This document shows, one piece after another, positions 42,248-50,132 of a stretch of 64,000 nt of DNA. The notes under the pieces are model-generated. The model did no database searches. It was not told the DNA's origin and saw only the letters and a list, made by a program, of their open reading frames with translations. How positions within the stretch are numbered: the stretch's first letter is position 1; every line of letters starts with the position of its first letter. The stretch lies in contig CAIYVX010000001.1 in the NCBI GenBank assembly GCA_903929765.1, positions 45,311 to 109,310 on the forward strand, in the 5' to 3' direction. A program made the translations under genes and the position numbers. This stretch comes from an uncultured Planctomycetia bacterium. GTDB lineage: Bacteria > Planctomycetota > Phycisphaerae > FEN-1346 > JAACEH01.

Positions 42248-43449
42248 TCGGTATCTCGAAACTCTATTGCGGCACTGTCGAACCCTCCGACGTTTTGCGC
42301 TACGGCAGCTCCAGCCGCCAGTTGCCCAGCCACCTGCTCCAATTCTCCGCCGACAAGAAGCCGGTCGTCGTCTGGAACTGCACGCGCCGCTGCAACCTGC
42401 GCTGTGTCCATTGCTATTCCCAATCCGCCGATCAGAATTATCCCGGCGAACTGACCACCGAGCAGGGCGTGACGCTGCTGGAAGACCTGGCCCGCTTCGG
42501 CGCTCCGGTGGTCCTCTTTTCCGGCGGCGAGCCGCTCATTCGCCCCGACCTCTTCGACTTGGCCGCCCGGGCTACGAAGCTCGGCCTGCGTGCCGTCATC
42601 TCCACCAACGGCACGCTCATCACCGCCTCCGCCGCCGAGCGCCTCCGGGCCGTCGGCCTCAGCTACGTCGGCGTCTCCCTCGACGGCCTCGAAAACATTC
42701 ACGACCGCTTTCGCAGCACCCCCGGCGCCTTCCAGGCCGCCCTCGCCGGCATTCGCAACTGCCGAAAGGCCGGCATCAAAGTAGGCCTCCGCTTCACCAT
42801 CACGCGCCGCAACGTCGGCGAAATCCCAGGCCTCTTCAACCTCCTGGCCGAGGAGAACATTCCCCGCGTCTGTTTCTATCACCTGGTCTACGCCGGGCGC
42901 GGCAGCAACCTCATGGCCGAAGACCTCGACCACGAGGGCACCCGCCGCGCCGTCGACCTGATCATCGACCGCACCGCCGACCTCCACCGCCAGGGCCGGC
43001 CCACCGAAGTCCTGACCGTCGACAATCACGCCGACGGACCGTACCTCTATTTGCGATTGCTGCGCGAAGGCCAGACCGCCCGCGCTGCCGATGTCCTGAA
43101 ACTGCTCCAGATGAACGGCGGCAACTCTTCCGGTCGCGGCATCGGCTGCGTCAGTTGGGACGGTGCCGTCCACGCCGACCAGTTCTGGCGACACATCACC
43201 TTCGGCAACATCAAGGAGCGGCCCTTCTCGGAAATCTGGACCGACCTCTCGAATCCGCTCCTGGCCCAATTGAAGGACAAGCGGCCGCACCTCACCGGCC
43301 GCTGCGCCACCTGCCGCTTTATCGATCTTTGCGCCGGGAACTTCCGTGTCCGGGCCGAAGCCGCCACCGGCGACCTCTGGGCCCCCGACCCCGCCTGTTT
43401 CCTGACCGACGAGGAAATCGCCGAACCTGGGGAGAATCACGATGGTTGA
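42244..43449 (+). CDS. ahbC: Radical SAM protein of the alternative haem pathway, AhbC-like
   Basis: The 401-residue protein has the radical SAM cluster Cys50-x3-Cys54-x2-Cys57 (CNLRCVHC), preceded by ISKLYCGTVEPSD. The C-terminal SPASM-like region has GNSSGRGIGC, VHADQFW and GRCATCRFIDLC for an additional Fe-S cluster. This pattern fits AhbC, which removes the acetate side chains of 12,18-didecarboxysiroheme on the siroheme route to haem in sulfate reducers, methanogens and planctomycetes. AhbD has a different N-terminus, so AhbC is preferred over AhbD or NirJ. It is coupled to hemA by a 4-nt overlap. The other Ahb enzymes are not in the window. Confidence 0.82.
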   Translation: MIGISKLYCGTVEPSDVLRYGSSSRQLPSHLLQFSADKKPVVVWNCTRRCNLRCVHCYSQSADQNYPGELTTEQGVTLLEDLARFGAPVVLFSGGEPLIRPDLFDLAARATKLGLRAVISTNGTLITASAAERLRAVGLSYVGVSLDGLENIHDRFRSTPGAFQAALAGIRNCRKAGIKVGLRFTITRRNVGEIPGLFNLLAEENIPRVCFYHLVYAGRGSNLMAEDLDHEGTRRAVDLIIDRTADLHRQGRPTEVLTVDNHADGPYLYLRLLREGQTARAADVLKLLQMNGGNSSGRGIGCVSWDGAVHADQFWRHITFGNIKERPFSEIWTDLSNPLLAQLKDKRPHLTGRCATCRFIDLCAGNFRVRAEAATGDLWAPDPACFLTDEEIAEPGENHDG

Positions 43450-43784
43450 TTCTCTCCAGGAGAGGGGGGCCACGGTTCTGTTTGCAGAACCGTGCTCTAT
43501 CCATCACCGCTCACGCTCGGGAGTCCTCGAAGGAGTGGGTCTTTAGTTCACTGCCTTCGAGTTTTCACCTCTGATGAGTGAGGTAGTGGTTGCACAAGTG
43601 ATTGCACAAGTCCTTGACTGTTTCCTCATCAGACGGTATAGTCTCAGTCCCGGTGCGAGGCCGTCGGCGGTTGTGGAGTTCCGACACGCCTCCCGATGAT
43701 ATTAATCTGGGGCGGCAAGGTTGTCGTAGCCGAAAGTGACAGTATTATTCTGTACGACGTAAGTGCCGGAAGAATAAGTACTTC
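43450..43784. other. Intergenic region with the tRNA-Phe promoter
   Basis: No coding frame is convincing in these 335 bases. A direct repeat of TTGCACAAGT occurs at about 43589 and 43602, just upstream of the promoter at 43614. The remaining 140 bases would be the transcribed leader of the tRNA. Confidence 0.5.
43614..43642 (+). promoter_or_regulatory. Sigma-70-type promoter, probably for tRNA-Phe
   Basis: TTGACT (43614-43619) and TATAGT (43637-43642) are exactly 17 nt apart. Initiation near 43649 would produce a 136-nt leader before the tRNA at 43785. The boxes match consensus in five of six positions each. Confidence 0.6.
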
Positions 43785-43860
<76 letters not shown>

Positions 43861-43935
43861 CTAATCATCCGTGGCCCGTCGCCACGCCGCAGCGGACTGC
43901 TTTGCAGATGTTGCTGTTTTTTGCCGTTGCCGTAC

Positions 43936-43964
43936 CTGAAGTCTGAGGTCTGAAGTCTGAAGCC
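43936..43964. repeat. Tandem heptamer array (TCTGAAG/TCTGAGG)
   Basis: Four copies of a 7-nt unit (CTGAAGT or CTGAGGT) are arranged head to tail. A second array of the same units occurs at 51466-51490. It lies between the tRNA and the next gene. Confidence 0.7.
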
Positions 43965-44081
43965 TCTCTTCGGTTTTCCCTTGTCAGGGCGGTTGCGGCC
44001 GGATAAACTGTGTTGTCAAGCGGCGGTGTTGTATCGACTTTGAGCCTGTTCGGCAGGCTCTTAAAGCGAGGAGGATCAGCC

Positions 44082-44723
44082 TTGGCGCGAATCGTGGTGG
44101 TATCGTTGGCGGCGCTTCTGGTTCTGGGCGTGGCCGTCCTGGCGACCGTCGAAACCGAGAGCGTTCCGGCCGACACGATCAAGTCCGGGCCTGATGGCCA
44201 CTGGACCCTCGACTTCGCCCCGCGCACTCCCCAACGCCTCGAACTCACCCGCGCCGACGGGACCAAGGAAGCCTATTGGTATATCCTTTATGTCGTTACC
44301 AACAACACTGGCCAGGCCCGTGACTTCGCTCCCGCCGCCGCCATGTTTTCCGAACACGGCAAGGTCGCTCATGACGGTCTCTACCTCGACGCCCAAGCCG
44401 CCGTTCAGAAGCTCTATCACCTCGACAACCTTAAAAACAGCGTCGGCCTGCTCGGCTCGCTCAAGGCCGGCATCGACGAGGCCCAGCAGGGCATCTTCAT
44501 CTTCCCCGAAGTTGATCCCGACATGAAGAAGTTCCAGGTCTTCGTCACCGGCCTCAGCGGCGACTTCGTCCTGCGCGACATTCCCGGCCCCAAGCCCGAA
44601 GACAAGCCCATCACCGCCGTCCTGCGCAAGACCATGGAACTCGACTTCGCCTGCCCGGCCCTCGATCCGTCGCGCGGCCTCGACAAGTGCTATTTGTCTG
44701 GACAAAAATGGATTTGGCGGTAG
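44082..44723 (+). CDS. Conserved hypothetical protein with N-terminal membrane anchor, TTG start
   Basis: The best start is TTG 44082, because GAGGAGG at 44068-44074 lies 7 nt upstream; an upstream GTG has no ribosome site. The 213-residue product has a membrane helix or signal (residues 3-22, [17 protein letters not shown]), then a beta-rich domain ([48 protein letters not shown]) likely in the periplasm. I do not know the family. It lies upstream of rpmA with a hairpin between, in the arrangement often seen for lineage-specific surface proteins. Function unknown. Confidence 0.72.
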   Translation: MARIVVVSLAALLVLGVAVLATVETESVPADTIKSGPDGHWTLDFAPRTPQRLELTRADGTKEAYWYILYVVTNNTGQARDFAPAAAMFSEHGKVAHDGLYLDAQAAVQKLYHLDNLKNSVGLLGSLKAGIDEAQQGIFIFPEVDPDMKKFQVFVTGLSGDFVLRDIPGPKPEDKPITAVLRKTMELDFACPALDPSRGLDKCYLSGQKWIWR

Positions 44724-44739
44724 AATAGCGTCCCGGTGG

Positions 44740-44770
44740 CATGGCGGCGTTTTTTTTCCGCCATGTTTTT
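44740..44770 (+). terminator. Terminator-like hairpin, also a family C repeat
   Basis: CATGGCGG (44740-44747) pairs with CCGCCATG (44758-44765) around a T-rich loop and is followed by TTTTT. It ends 47 nt after the hypothetical gene and could stop its transcript before rpmA. The same sequence family (GGTGGCATGGCGGC) occurs at other sites without T runs, so this may be a repeat recruited as terminator. Confidence 0.55.
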
Positions 44771-44785
44771 CGATAAAAAGCTTTG

Positions 44786-44825
44786 TCGGGTGGCTGCTTA
44801 CGGCCACGCGGTTCTGAGTTAAAGG
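44786..44825. repeat. Interspersed palindromic repeat, family A, in the rpmA leader
   Basis: GTGGCTG-CTTA-CGGCCAC is a 7-bp hairpin (one G-T pair), the same family as at 215 and 53789. It sits in the 5' untranslated region of rpmA, ending about 10 nt before the start codon. Confidence 0.7.
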
Positions 44826-44835
44826 ATGAAGTGTC

Positions 44836-45087
44836 ATGGCACATAAAAAAGGGCAAGGTTCGACTCGCAACGGCCGGGACAGCAATCCCCAGTTTCTCGG
44901 CGTCAAGGCTTTCGGCGGAGAGGCCGTCACCATCGGCTCGGTCCTGGTGCGGCAGCGCGGCACAAAGTTCCGCCCCGGCCGCAACGTCGGCCACGGCAAG
45001 GACGACACCCTCTTCGCCTTGCGCGACGGCGTCGTCAGCTTCACCGCCGGCAATCGCATCGACATCACCGTCACAACCGACAAGTAA
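44836..45087 (+). CDS. rpmA: 50S ribosomal protein L27
   Basis: L27 binds near the peptidyl-transferase centre of the large ribosomal subunit. The 83-residue protein starts [17 protein letters not shown] and contains [17 protein letters not shown], both diagnostic. There is no cleaved N-terminal extension of the Firmicutes type. AAAGGATGAAGTGTC precedes the ATG. The usual partner rplU is not adjacent; obgE follows after 73 nt, the classic rpmA-obgE order. Confidence 0.97.
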   Translation: MAHKKGQGSTRNGRDSNPQFLGVKAFGGEAVTIGSVLVRQRGTKFRPGRNVGHGKDDTLFALRDGVVSFTAGNRIDITVTTDK

Positions 45088-45160
45088 CGTCGGTCTCGTT
45101 TGATCTTCAGCGCAGGGTGGCCCCGGTTCGGTTGCCACCCTGTTTCTTTTGGAGCGCCGC

Positions 45161-46258
45161 ATGTTTATCGACGAAGCGGACATTCGCGTCAAGGCCGGCG
45201 ACGGCGGCAACGGCTGCGTCTCCTTCCGACGCGAGGCCCACATTCCCCACGGCGGACCCGACGGCGGCGACGGCGGACGCGGCGGAAGCGTCTTCATGGT
45301 CGCCGATCCCAGCGTCGACACGCTCCTCGACTTCAAAGGCCGCCCCGAATGGACCGCCGAACCCGGCCGCCCCGGCTCCGGCAAACGCTCCTCCGGCCGT
45401 AGCGGCGCCGACCGCGTCGTCCGCGTCCCCGTCGGCACCATCGTCACCGACCTCGACCGCGCCGTCGTCCTCAAAGACCTCGCCGAACCAGGCGAAAAAT
45501 TCGTCGTCGCCCGCGGCGGGCGCGGCGGCTTGGGCAACTGCCAGTTTACCTCGCCCGTCCGCCAGGCCCCCGACTTCGCCACACCGGGCCGCAAAGGCCA
45601 GGAGCGCCGCCTCCACCTCGAACTAAAGCTCATCGCCGACGTCGGACTACTCGGCCTGCCCAACGCCGGCAAGAGTACGCTCCTGGTCTGCCTCAGCGCC
45701 GCCACCCCCAAAATCGCCTCCTATCCCTTCACCACCACCGAACCTTGCCTCGGCATCGTCGAAGCCGGCAAAGGGCGCCGCTTCGTCATGGCCGACCTCC
45801 CCGGCCTCATCGCCGGGGCCCACGCCGGCGTCGGTCTCGGCGACCGCTTTCTCCGTCACGTCGAACGCACCCGCGTCCTCGTCCACCTCGTCGAACCCGA
45901 GCCGCTCGACGGCTCCGACCCCGCCGCCAACTACCGGGTCATCCGTAACGAGATCACCCTCTATTCTCCGGAACTCGCCCAGCGCCCCGAACTTGTCGTC
46001 ATGAGCAAAATGGACCTGACCGGCGCCGACCTGGCCCGCCGCAAACTCGAATCAGAAATCGGCCAACCGGTCCTCGGCATCAGCGGCGTCGCCCACAAGG
46101 GCCTGCGCCGCTTCGTCACGCGCCTTGTCGCCCTCCTCGAAGAGGAAAAGGCCACCCGGACTTTTGATCCGCCAGATTCGCAAGAGGATGCAACAGAAGA
46201 CTCGGAGAACTCCGACGTTCAGGAAACATCCGACGATGAACGAGAAACTTCCGCCTGA
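45161..46258 (+). CDS. obgE: Obg family GTPase (ribosome assembly/stress)
   Basis: The 365-residue GTPase has an N-terminal glycine-rich Obg fold ([23 protein letters not shown]), the P-loop GLPNAGKST, switch [10 protein letters not shown], and [16 protein letters not shown]. The G4 motif is SKMD instead of NKxD, a change known in other Obg proteins. The C-terminal tail (residues 325-365) is very acidic. ObgE assists late assembly of the 50S subunit and growth control. The ATG at 45161 follows GGAG at 45151; a TTG upstream is unlikely. It overlaps coaX by 23 nt. Confidence 0.95.
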   Translation: MFIDEADIRVKAGDGGNGCVSFRREAHIPHGGPDGGDGGRGGSVFMVADPSVDTLLDFKGRPEWTAEPGRPGSGKRSSGRSGADRVVRVPVGTIVTDLDRAVVLKDLAEPGEKFVVARGGRGGLGNCQFTSPVRQAPDFATPGRKGQERRLHLELKLIADVGLLGLPNAGKSTLLVCLSAATPKIASYPFTTTEPCLGIVEAGKGRRFVMADLPGLIAGAHAGVGLGDRFLRHVERTRVLVHLVEPEPLDGSDPAANYRVIRNEITLYSPELAQRPELVVMSKMDLTGADLARRKLESEIGQPVLGISGVAHKGLRRFVTRLVALLEEEKATRTFDPPDSQEDATEDSENSDVQETSDDERETSA

Positions 46259-47021
46259 CTTTTTCTGGGCCTGCGACGTCGGCAACACCCGCGTCGGCCT
46301 CGCCCTCGTCCGCTCCGGCCGCCTCGCTTCCGTGGCCCGCGTCCCCGTCTCCGGACTCGACGGCCTCCTCGACTGCTTTCGCCTCTCCGGCGAGCGCCCC
46401 GCCGCCGTCCCCGTCATCGTCTCCAGCGTCAATCCCCGCGCCGCCGAAAAGCTCCAAACCCTAGTCGCCGCCTTTACCACCGGCCCGTTCCTCCTCGCCG
46501 GCCGCGACTTTCCCATTCCCATCGAAACCGCCGTCCGCCAGCCCGACCGCGTCGGCGTCGACCGCCTGCTCGGCGCCCTGGCCGCTCACTCGCAGGGCAG
46601 GGGGGCCGTCATCGTCGTCGGCGTCGGCACGGCCATTACCGTCGATGCCATCGAAGCTTCCGGCCGCTTCCTCGGCGGCGCCATCCTCGCCAGTCCCGCC
46701 CTCGCCGCCTGGGCCTTACACGAACGCACCGCCGCACTCCCCGAAGTCGAATTGGGTGGCATGGCCGCTTGCGGCCATGCAGATGTATCTTCCATCGGCG
46801 ACGACACCGCATCCGCCCTCCGCGCCGGCCTCGTCCTCGGCGCCGCCGGAGCCATCGAACGCCTCGTCGCCGACCAGCGCCGCGCCCTCGGCGTCCCCGC
46901 CCGCGTCGTCGCCACCGGCGGCGGACTGCCCGTCCTCCGGCCCGCCCTCTCCTGTCTCGACGAAGTCCGCCCCGACCTGGTCCTCGAAGGCCTCATCGCC
47001 GCTTATGGCCGCCACAAATGA
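46236..47021 (+). CDS. coaX: Type III pantothenate kinase (CoaX), with an in-frame repeat insertion
   Basis: CoaX phosphorylates pantothenate in the first step of CoA synthesis. The 261-residue protein has DVGNTRVGLAL at the N-terminus, QPDRVGVDRLLGA in the middle and VVGVGTAITVDAI, all typical of the ASKHA-fold type III enzyme. Residues 173-183 (GGMAACGHADV) are encoded by a palindromic repeat of family C placed in frame where homologues have a short loop, so the enzyme may still be active. The ATG at 46236 is inside the end of obgE; its stop TGA overlaps the mnmE start, so obgE-coaX-mnmE form a coupled operon. Confidence 0.9.
   Translation: MNEKLPPDFFWACDVGNTRVGLALVRSGRLASVARVPVSGLDGLLDCFRLSGERPAAVPVIVSSVNPRAAEKLQTLVAAFTTGPFLLAGRDFPIPIETAVRQPDRVGVDRLLGALAAHSQGRGAVIVVGVGTAITVDAIEASGRFLGGAILASPALAAWALHERTAALPEVELGGMAACGHADVSSIGDDTASALRAGLVLGAAGAIERLVADQRRALGVPARVVATGGGLPVLRPALSCLDEVRPDLVLEGLIAAYGRHK
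46754..46785. repeat. Family C palindromic repeat inside coaX
   Basis: CATGGCCGC-TT-GCGGCCATG is a perfect 9-bp hairpin (46760-46779) after GGGTGG. It preserves the coaX reading frame. Confidence 0.75.
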
Positions 47022-48244
47022 ATGCCGAATCGAACATCTTTGCCGAACTCACCCCGCCCGGTCGCGGCGGCATCTCCACCCTCGCCCTGCGCAGCCCCCG
47101 CGCCGCCGATATTCTCTCTGAAATCTTTCGCCCCGGCCCCGCTCATGTCGGGCGGTTGCTTGACAACCGCCATAATAAAACGGAAAAAGTCCTGCCTTAT
47201 TTACCGTCCGCCGGGATCATCTGCTACGGCCACATCCTCGACGAATCCGGCCGCGCCATTGACGAAGTCCTTCTTCGCCGCACCGCCCCTGACGAATTCG
47301 AAATCCACTGTCACGGCGGCCCCGCCTCTGTCTCGCGCCTCGCCGCCCGACTCCAAGCCGCCGGCCTCACCCGCTGCCTCTGGACCGACTACGTTGCTGC
47401 TTCTTCTTCATCCAATTCTCCAGCCGCTGGGTGGCATGGTCACGCGAAGCGTGGCCATGAAGAAAAGACTCTCGAACAGGAAGTCGTTTCTTCTTCCCCG
47501 CTCTCCATCTCTGCCGAAGCCTCCTTCCTCGTCCCCCGTCTCGCCACTCTCCGCGCCGCTCTTTTCGTTCTCGACCAGACCTCCCGCCTCCCCGCCGCGC
47601 TCCGCGAAATAGAAACTTTGCCACCCAGCGCCGCCCGCGACCAACTCTCCCGTCTCCTCGCCGCCTACGAATCTTCCGGCCGCTGGTTCGAGCAGCCGCC
47701 GCGTCTGGCCATTCTCGGCCCCCCCAATGTCGGCAAGAGCAGCCTCCTCAACGCCCTGGTCGGCCACGACCGCGCCATCGTCACACCCGTTCCCGGTACC
47801 ACCCGAGACGTCGTCACCGAACTCGCTGCCCTCGACGGTCTGCCCGTCCTCTTCGCCGACACTGCCGGTCTCCGCGACACCGCCGACCGCATCGAACAAC
47901 TCGGCGTCGAACGAGCCCGCGCCGCCGCCCTTGACTGCGACCTGCTTCTTTATGTCGTTGATTTATCTTCGCCTGAAAAACATGCCGAATGTGCCACGGC
48001 GGGTCTTGTCCCGCCGTGCGAATCACCGATGATTACCTTTGGGAGCAAAGCCGACCTCGCCCCAGCCGCCCCGCTCCCCCCCGGCCTCGACCTTGCCACC
48101 AGCGCCCTGACCGGCCAGGGCCTCGACCAACTCGCCGCCCTGATTCTCTCCCGCCTCGGCTTCCGCTGGCCCGCGCCCGGCGAAGCCGTTCCCTTCACTC
48201 GCCGCCAGGCCGACGCCCTCCGCCAAACCCTCGCCGCTCTATGA
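47018..48244 (+). CDS. mnmE: MnmE-like tRNA modification GTPase, C-terminally shortened and carrying three repeat insertions
   Basis: MnmE, with MnmG, makes the cmnm5 modification at wobble uridines of certain tRNAs. The 408-residue protein has the N-terminal domain (TPPGRGGISTLAL, DEFEIHCHGGPASV), the P-loop GPPNVGKSSL, GTTRDVV and DTAGLRDTADRIE. The G4 motif is SKAD. Three interspersed repeats are read in frame: residues 42-57, 137-159 and 323-334. The protein stops after RRQADALRQTLAAL, which matches the start of the last helical domain. Most of that domain and the C-terminal C-x-G-K motif with the catalytic cysteine are missing. Whether it still modifies tRNA is open. The ATG at 47018 overlaps the coaX stop (ATGA). 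Confidence 0.85.
   Translation: MNAESNIFAELTPPGRGGISTLALRSPRAADILSEIFRPGPAHVGRLLDNRHNKTEKVLPYLPSAGIICYGHILDESGRAIDEVLLRRTAPDEFEIHCHGGPASVSRLAARLQAAGLTRCLWTDYVAASSSSNSPAAGWHGHAKRGHEEKTLEQEVVSSSPLSISAEASFLVPRLATLRAALFVLDQTSRLPAALREIETLPPSAARDQLSRLLAAYESSGRWFEQPPRLAILGPPNVGKSSLLNALVGHDRAIVTPVPGTTRDVVTELAALDGLPVLFADTAGLRDTADRIEQLGVERARAAALDCDLLLYVVDLSSPEKHAECATAGLVPPCESPMITFGSKADLAPAAPLPPGLDLATSALTGQGLDQLAALILSRLGFRWPAPGEAVPFTRRQADALRQTLAAL
47144..47190. repeat. Family A palindromic repeat inside mnmE
   Basis: GGCGGTTG-CTTGA-CAACCGCC is a hairpin with stem of eight. A close relative at 60223 (GGCGGGTGCTTGACAACCGCC) lies inside the CoA-activase gene. It keeps the mnmE frame. Confidence 0.75.
47429..47496. 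repeat. Family C palindromic repeat inside mnmE
   Basis: GGGTGGCATGGTCACGC-GAA-GCGTGGCCATG is an imperfect hairpin. It is followed by a stretch similar to that at 63599-63660 (ATGAAGAA, then GGAAG and CGTTT) and preceded by a CTT tract. It keeps the frame. Confidence 0.75.
47988..48020. repeat. Family B palindromic repeat inside mnmE
   Basis: The core CACGGCGGG-TCTTGT-CCCGCCGTG matches the intergenic copy at 3234-3256 apart from one inserted base. It keeps the frame and precedes the G4 motif SKAD. Confidence 0.8.
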
Positions 48245-48245
48245 T

Positions 48246-50132
48246 TTAGAAATACTGTTTCCACGTCCATACGATATCGTTATAAAACGCCAGCCCGATC
48301 AAACTCAAGAGCGCCGCCAGACCGATCACCGTCACCACGTACCGCGCCCGCAGCGGCACCGGCCGACCGATCACTTTCTCCACCGCCAGGAACATGATGT
48401 GACCCCCGTCCAGCGGCGGCACCGGCATAATGTTCAGCAACGCGATCAGCACGCTGATCAGCCCCAGGAACATGAAGTAATCGCTCGCCCCGTTCTCCGC
48501 CACCGTGTAGAGCGTAATGCCGATCCGCACCGGACCCATCAGTTGGTCCGTCCCCACCTCGCGGCTCACCAGCGCCTTGACCGACACGTATTGCAGCACC
48601 ACCGACCGTTTCACCTTCTTCAACCCGATGCCCAGCGCCTTCACCGGGTTGTACGTCGCCGGCAGCCGCTCCTTCAGGCTCTCCGTGAAATCGAATCCGC
48701 TGAACATTTTCGGTTCCACCTGCCCCGGCGTCACCGTCACCGTCCGGGCCGCCTCGTCCCCTACCCGATAGGTGATCTCCACCGGCTTGCCCCACACCTT
48801 TTCGTCCGTCAGCTTTTCCCCGAACTTCTTCCAGGTCAGGCTTTTCCACAGCCGCCCGCCCTGGCCGTTGATCGCCGTGATCTTCGCGCCGTCCGGAATG
48901 CCCGCCGCACTGGCCGCCCCGCCCTGGCCCAGCCGCTCCAGCACCACCGGCCCGAACGGATCCGCACCCTGCGGATTAAACTGGACCCCGATCTGGTATT
49001 GCTGCGCCTTCGGCTCCAGCCGCGGCGCGATCTCCAACGTTGTCGTCTGGCCCTCGTGCGACAACACGAACTTCATGGTCCGTCCCTGGCCCTCCCGTGT
49101 CGCATGTTGCAGTTGCGCCATCGTCGGAAACTTCAGGTCGTCCACGGCCAGAACGTAATCGCCCTTCTTCACCCCCGCCTTTTCCGCCGGCGAACCCGCC
49201 ACCACTTTCTCGATGCTGATCGGCGACTCGAATCCGTAGTCCGGTTCATGAATCTTCGCCGGATCGACCGCCAGACGAACGGTGGGGATGATATCCTGAG
49301 TGATCGGAATATTCTTGGCGCCCCGTATCACGTCAATCTCAATCGACCCCGTCGGCCACACCGCCATCGCGTCGATGAACTGCGACCCAAACGGCGTCGC
49401 TGACCCGCCCACGCTCACAATCCGGTCCCCGTTGCGCAGCCCCATCTGCCAGGCCGGGCTGTTCTCGATAATTTTGCCGACAATCGGCTCGAACGGCGCC
49501 GCCACCCCGATGGCCGGCAGCCCGCCTTCGCCGCCTTTGCGGTCCGCCTTGACCCGGATTTCCACCGGCTCGGTCTGCCCCACGCGGCGAACCAGGAACT
49601 TGAACTCGTGCTCCGCGTCGTTCAAGGCCCCCAGCGTCACCGTGAACTCCACGTCTTTGAACGTCTCAATCTTTCGCCCGTCAATCGACAGCACCCGGTC
49701 GCCCGGCTGAAAGCCCGCCGCATACGCCGGCATCCCCTTGGCCGCCTCCGCCACCACCGGCGGTGTCACTTCGATTCCCACGAAACTGGCGATCATGTAG
49801 ATCACCATCGCGCTGACCACGTTCATGGTCACGCCCGCCGCGAAAATCACCGCCCGTTTCCACGGCGCCACGTTCGACAACGCCCGCGGATCGTCCGACT
49901 TCTCCGACGGATCCTCCCCGACCATCGACACATAACCCCCAAACACCACCGCTCCCAGACGGTAATCCGTCTCCCCGATCTGTTTGTGCACCAGCGTCGG
50001 CGGGAAGCCCAGGCTGAACGCCGTCGCCTTCACCCCGAACAGCTTCGCCGCCACAAAGTGGCCCAGTTCGTGAATGAAAATAATGAATCCGAAGCCCAGA
50101 ATCGCTAGGAGCACGTATTCGGTGTGAGGCAT
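48246..50132 (-). CDS. rseP: RseP-like site-2 zinc metalloprotease with PDZ domains
   Basis: The 628-residue membrane protease has the zinc motif HELGH at residues 21-25 in the first helix and the third zinc ligand in VPPLDGGHIMFL near residue 575. Between lie two or three PDZ domains, recognisable by GFQPGDRVLSIDG, MGLRNGDRIVSVGG and AGVKKGDYVLAVDD. This makes it longer than E. coli RseP (about 450). Site-2 proteases release membrane-bound anti-sigma factors or degrade remnant signal peptides. It overlaps dxr by 28 nt, a gene order widespread in bacteria. It ends one base after the convergent mnmE. Confidence 0.92.
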   Translation of the reverse strand: MPHTEYVLLAILGFGFIIFIHELGHFVAAKLFGVKATAFSLGFPPTLVHKQIGETDYRLGAVVFGGYVSMVGEDPSEKSDDPRALSNVAPWKRAVIFAAGVTMNVVSAMVIYMIASFVGIEVTPPVVAEAAKGMPAYAAGFQPGDRVLSIDGRKIETFKDVEFTVTLGALNDAEHEFKFLVRRVGQTEPVEIRVKADRKGGEGGLPAIGVAAPFEPIVGKIIENSPAWQMGLRNGDRIVSVGGSATPFGSQFIDAMAVWPTGSIEIDVIRGAKNIPITQDIIPTVRLAVDPAKIHEPDYGFESPISIEKVVAGSPAEKAGVKKGDYVLAVDDLKFPTMAQLQHATREGQGRTMKFVLSHEGQTTTLEIAPRLEPKAQQYQIGVQFNPQGADPFGPVVLERLGQGGAASAAGIPDGAKITAINGQGGRLWKSLTWKKFGEKLTDEKVWGKPVEITYRVGDEAARTVTVTPGQVEPKMFSGFDFTESLKERLPATYNPVKALGIGLKKVKRSVVLQYVSVKALVSREVGTDQLMGPVRIGITLYTVAENGASDYFMFLGLISVLIALLNIMPVPPLDGGHIMFLAVEKVIGRPVPLRARYVVTVIGLAALLSLIGLAFYNDIVWTWKQYF

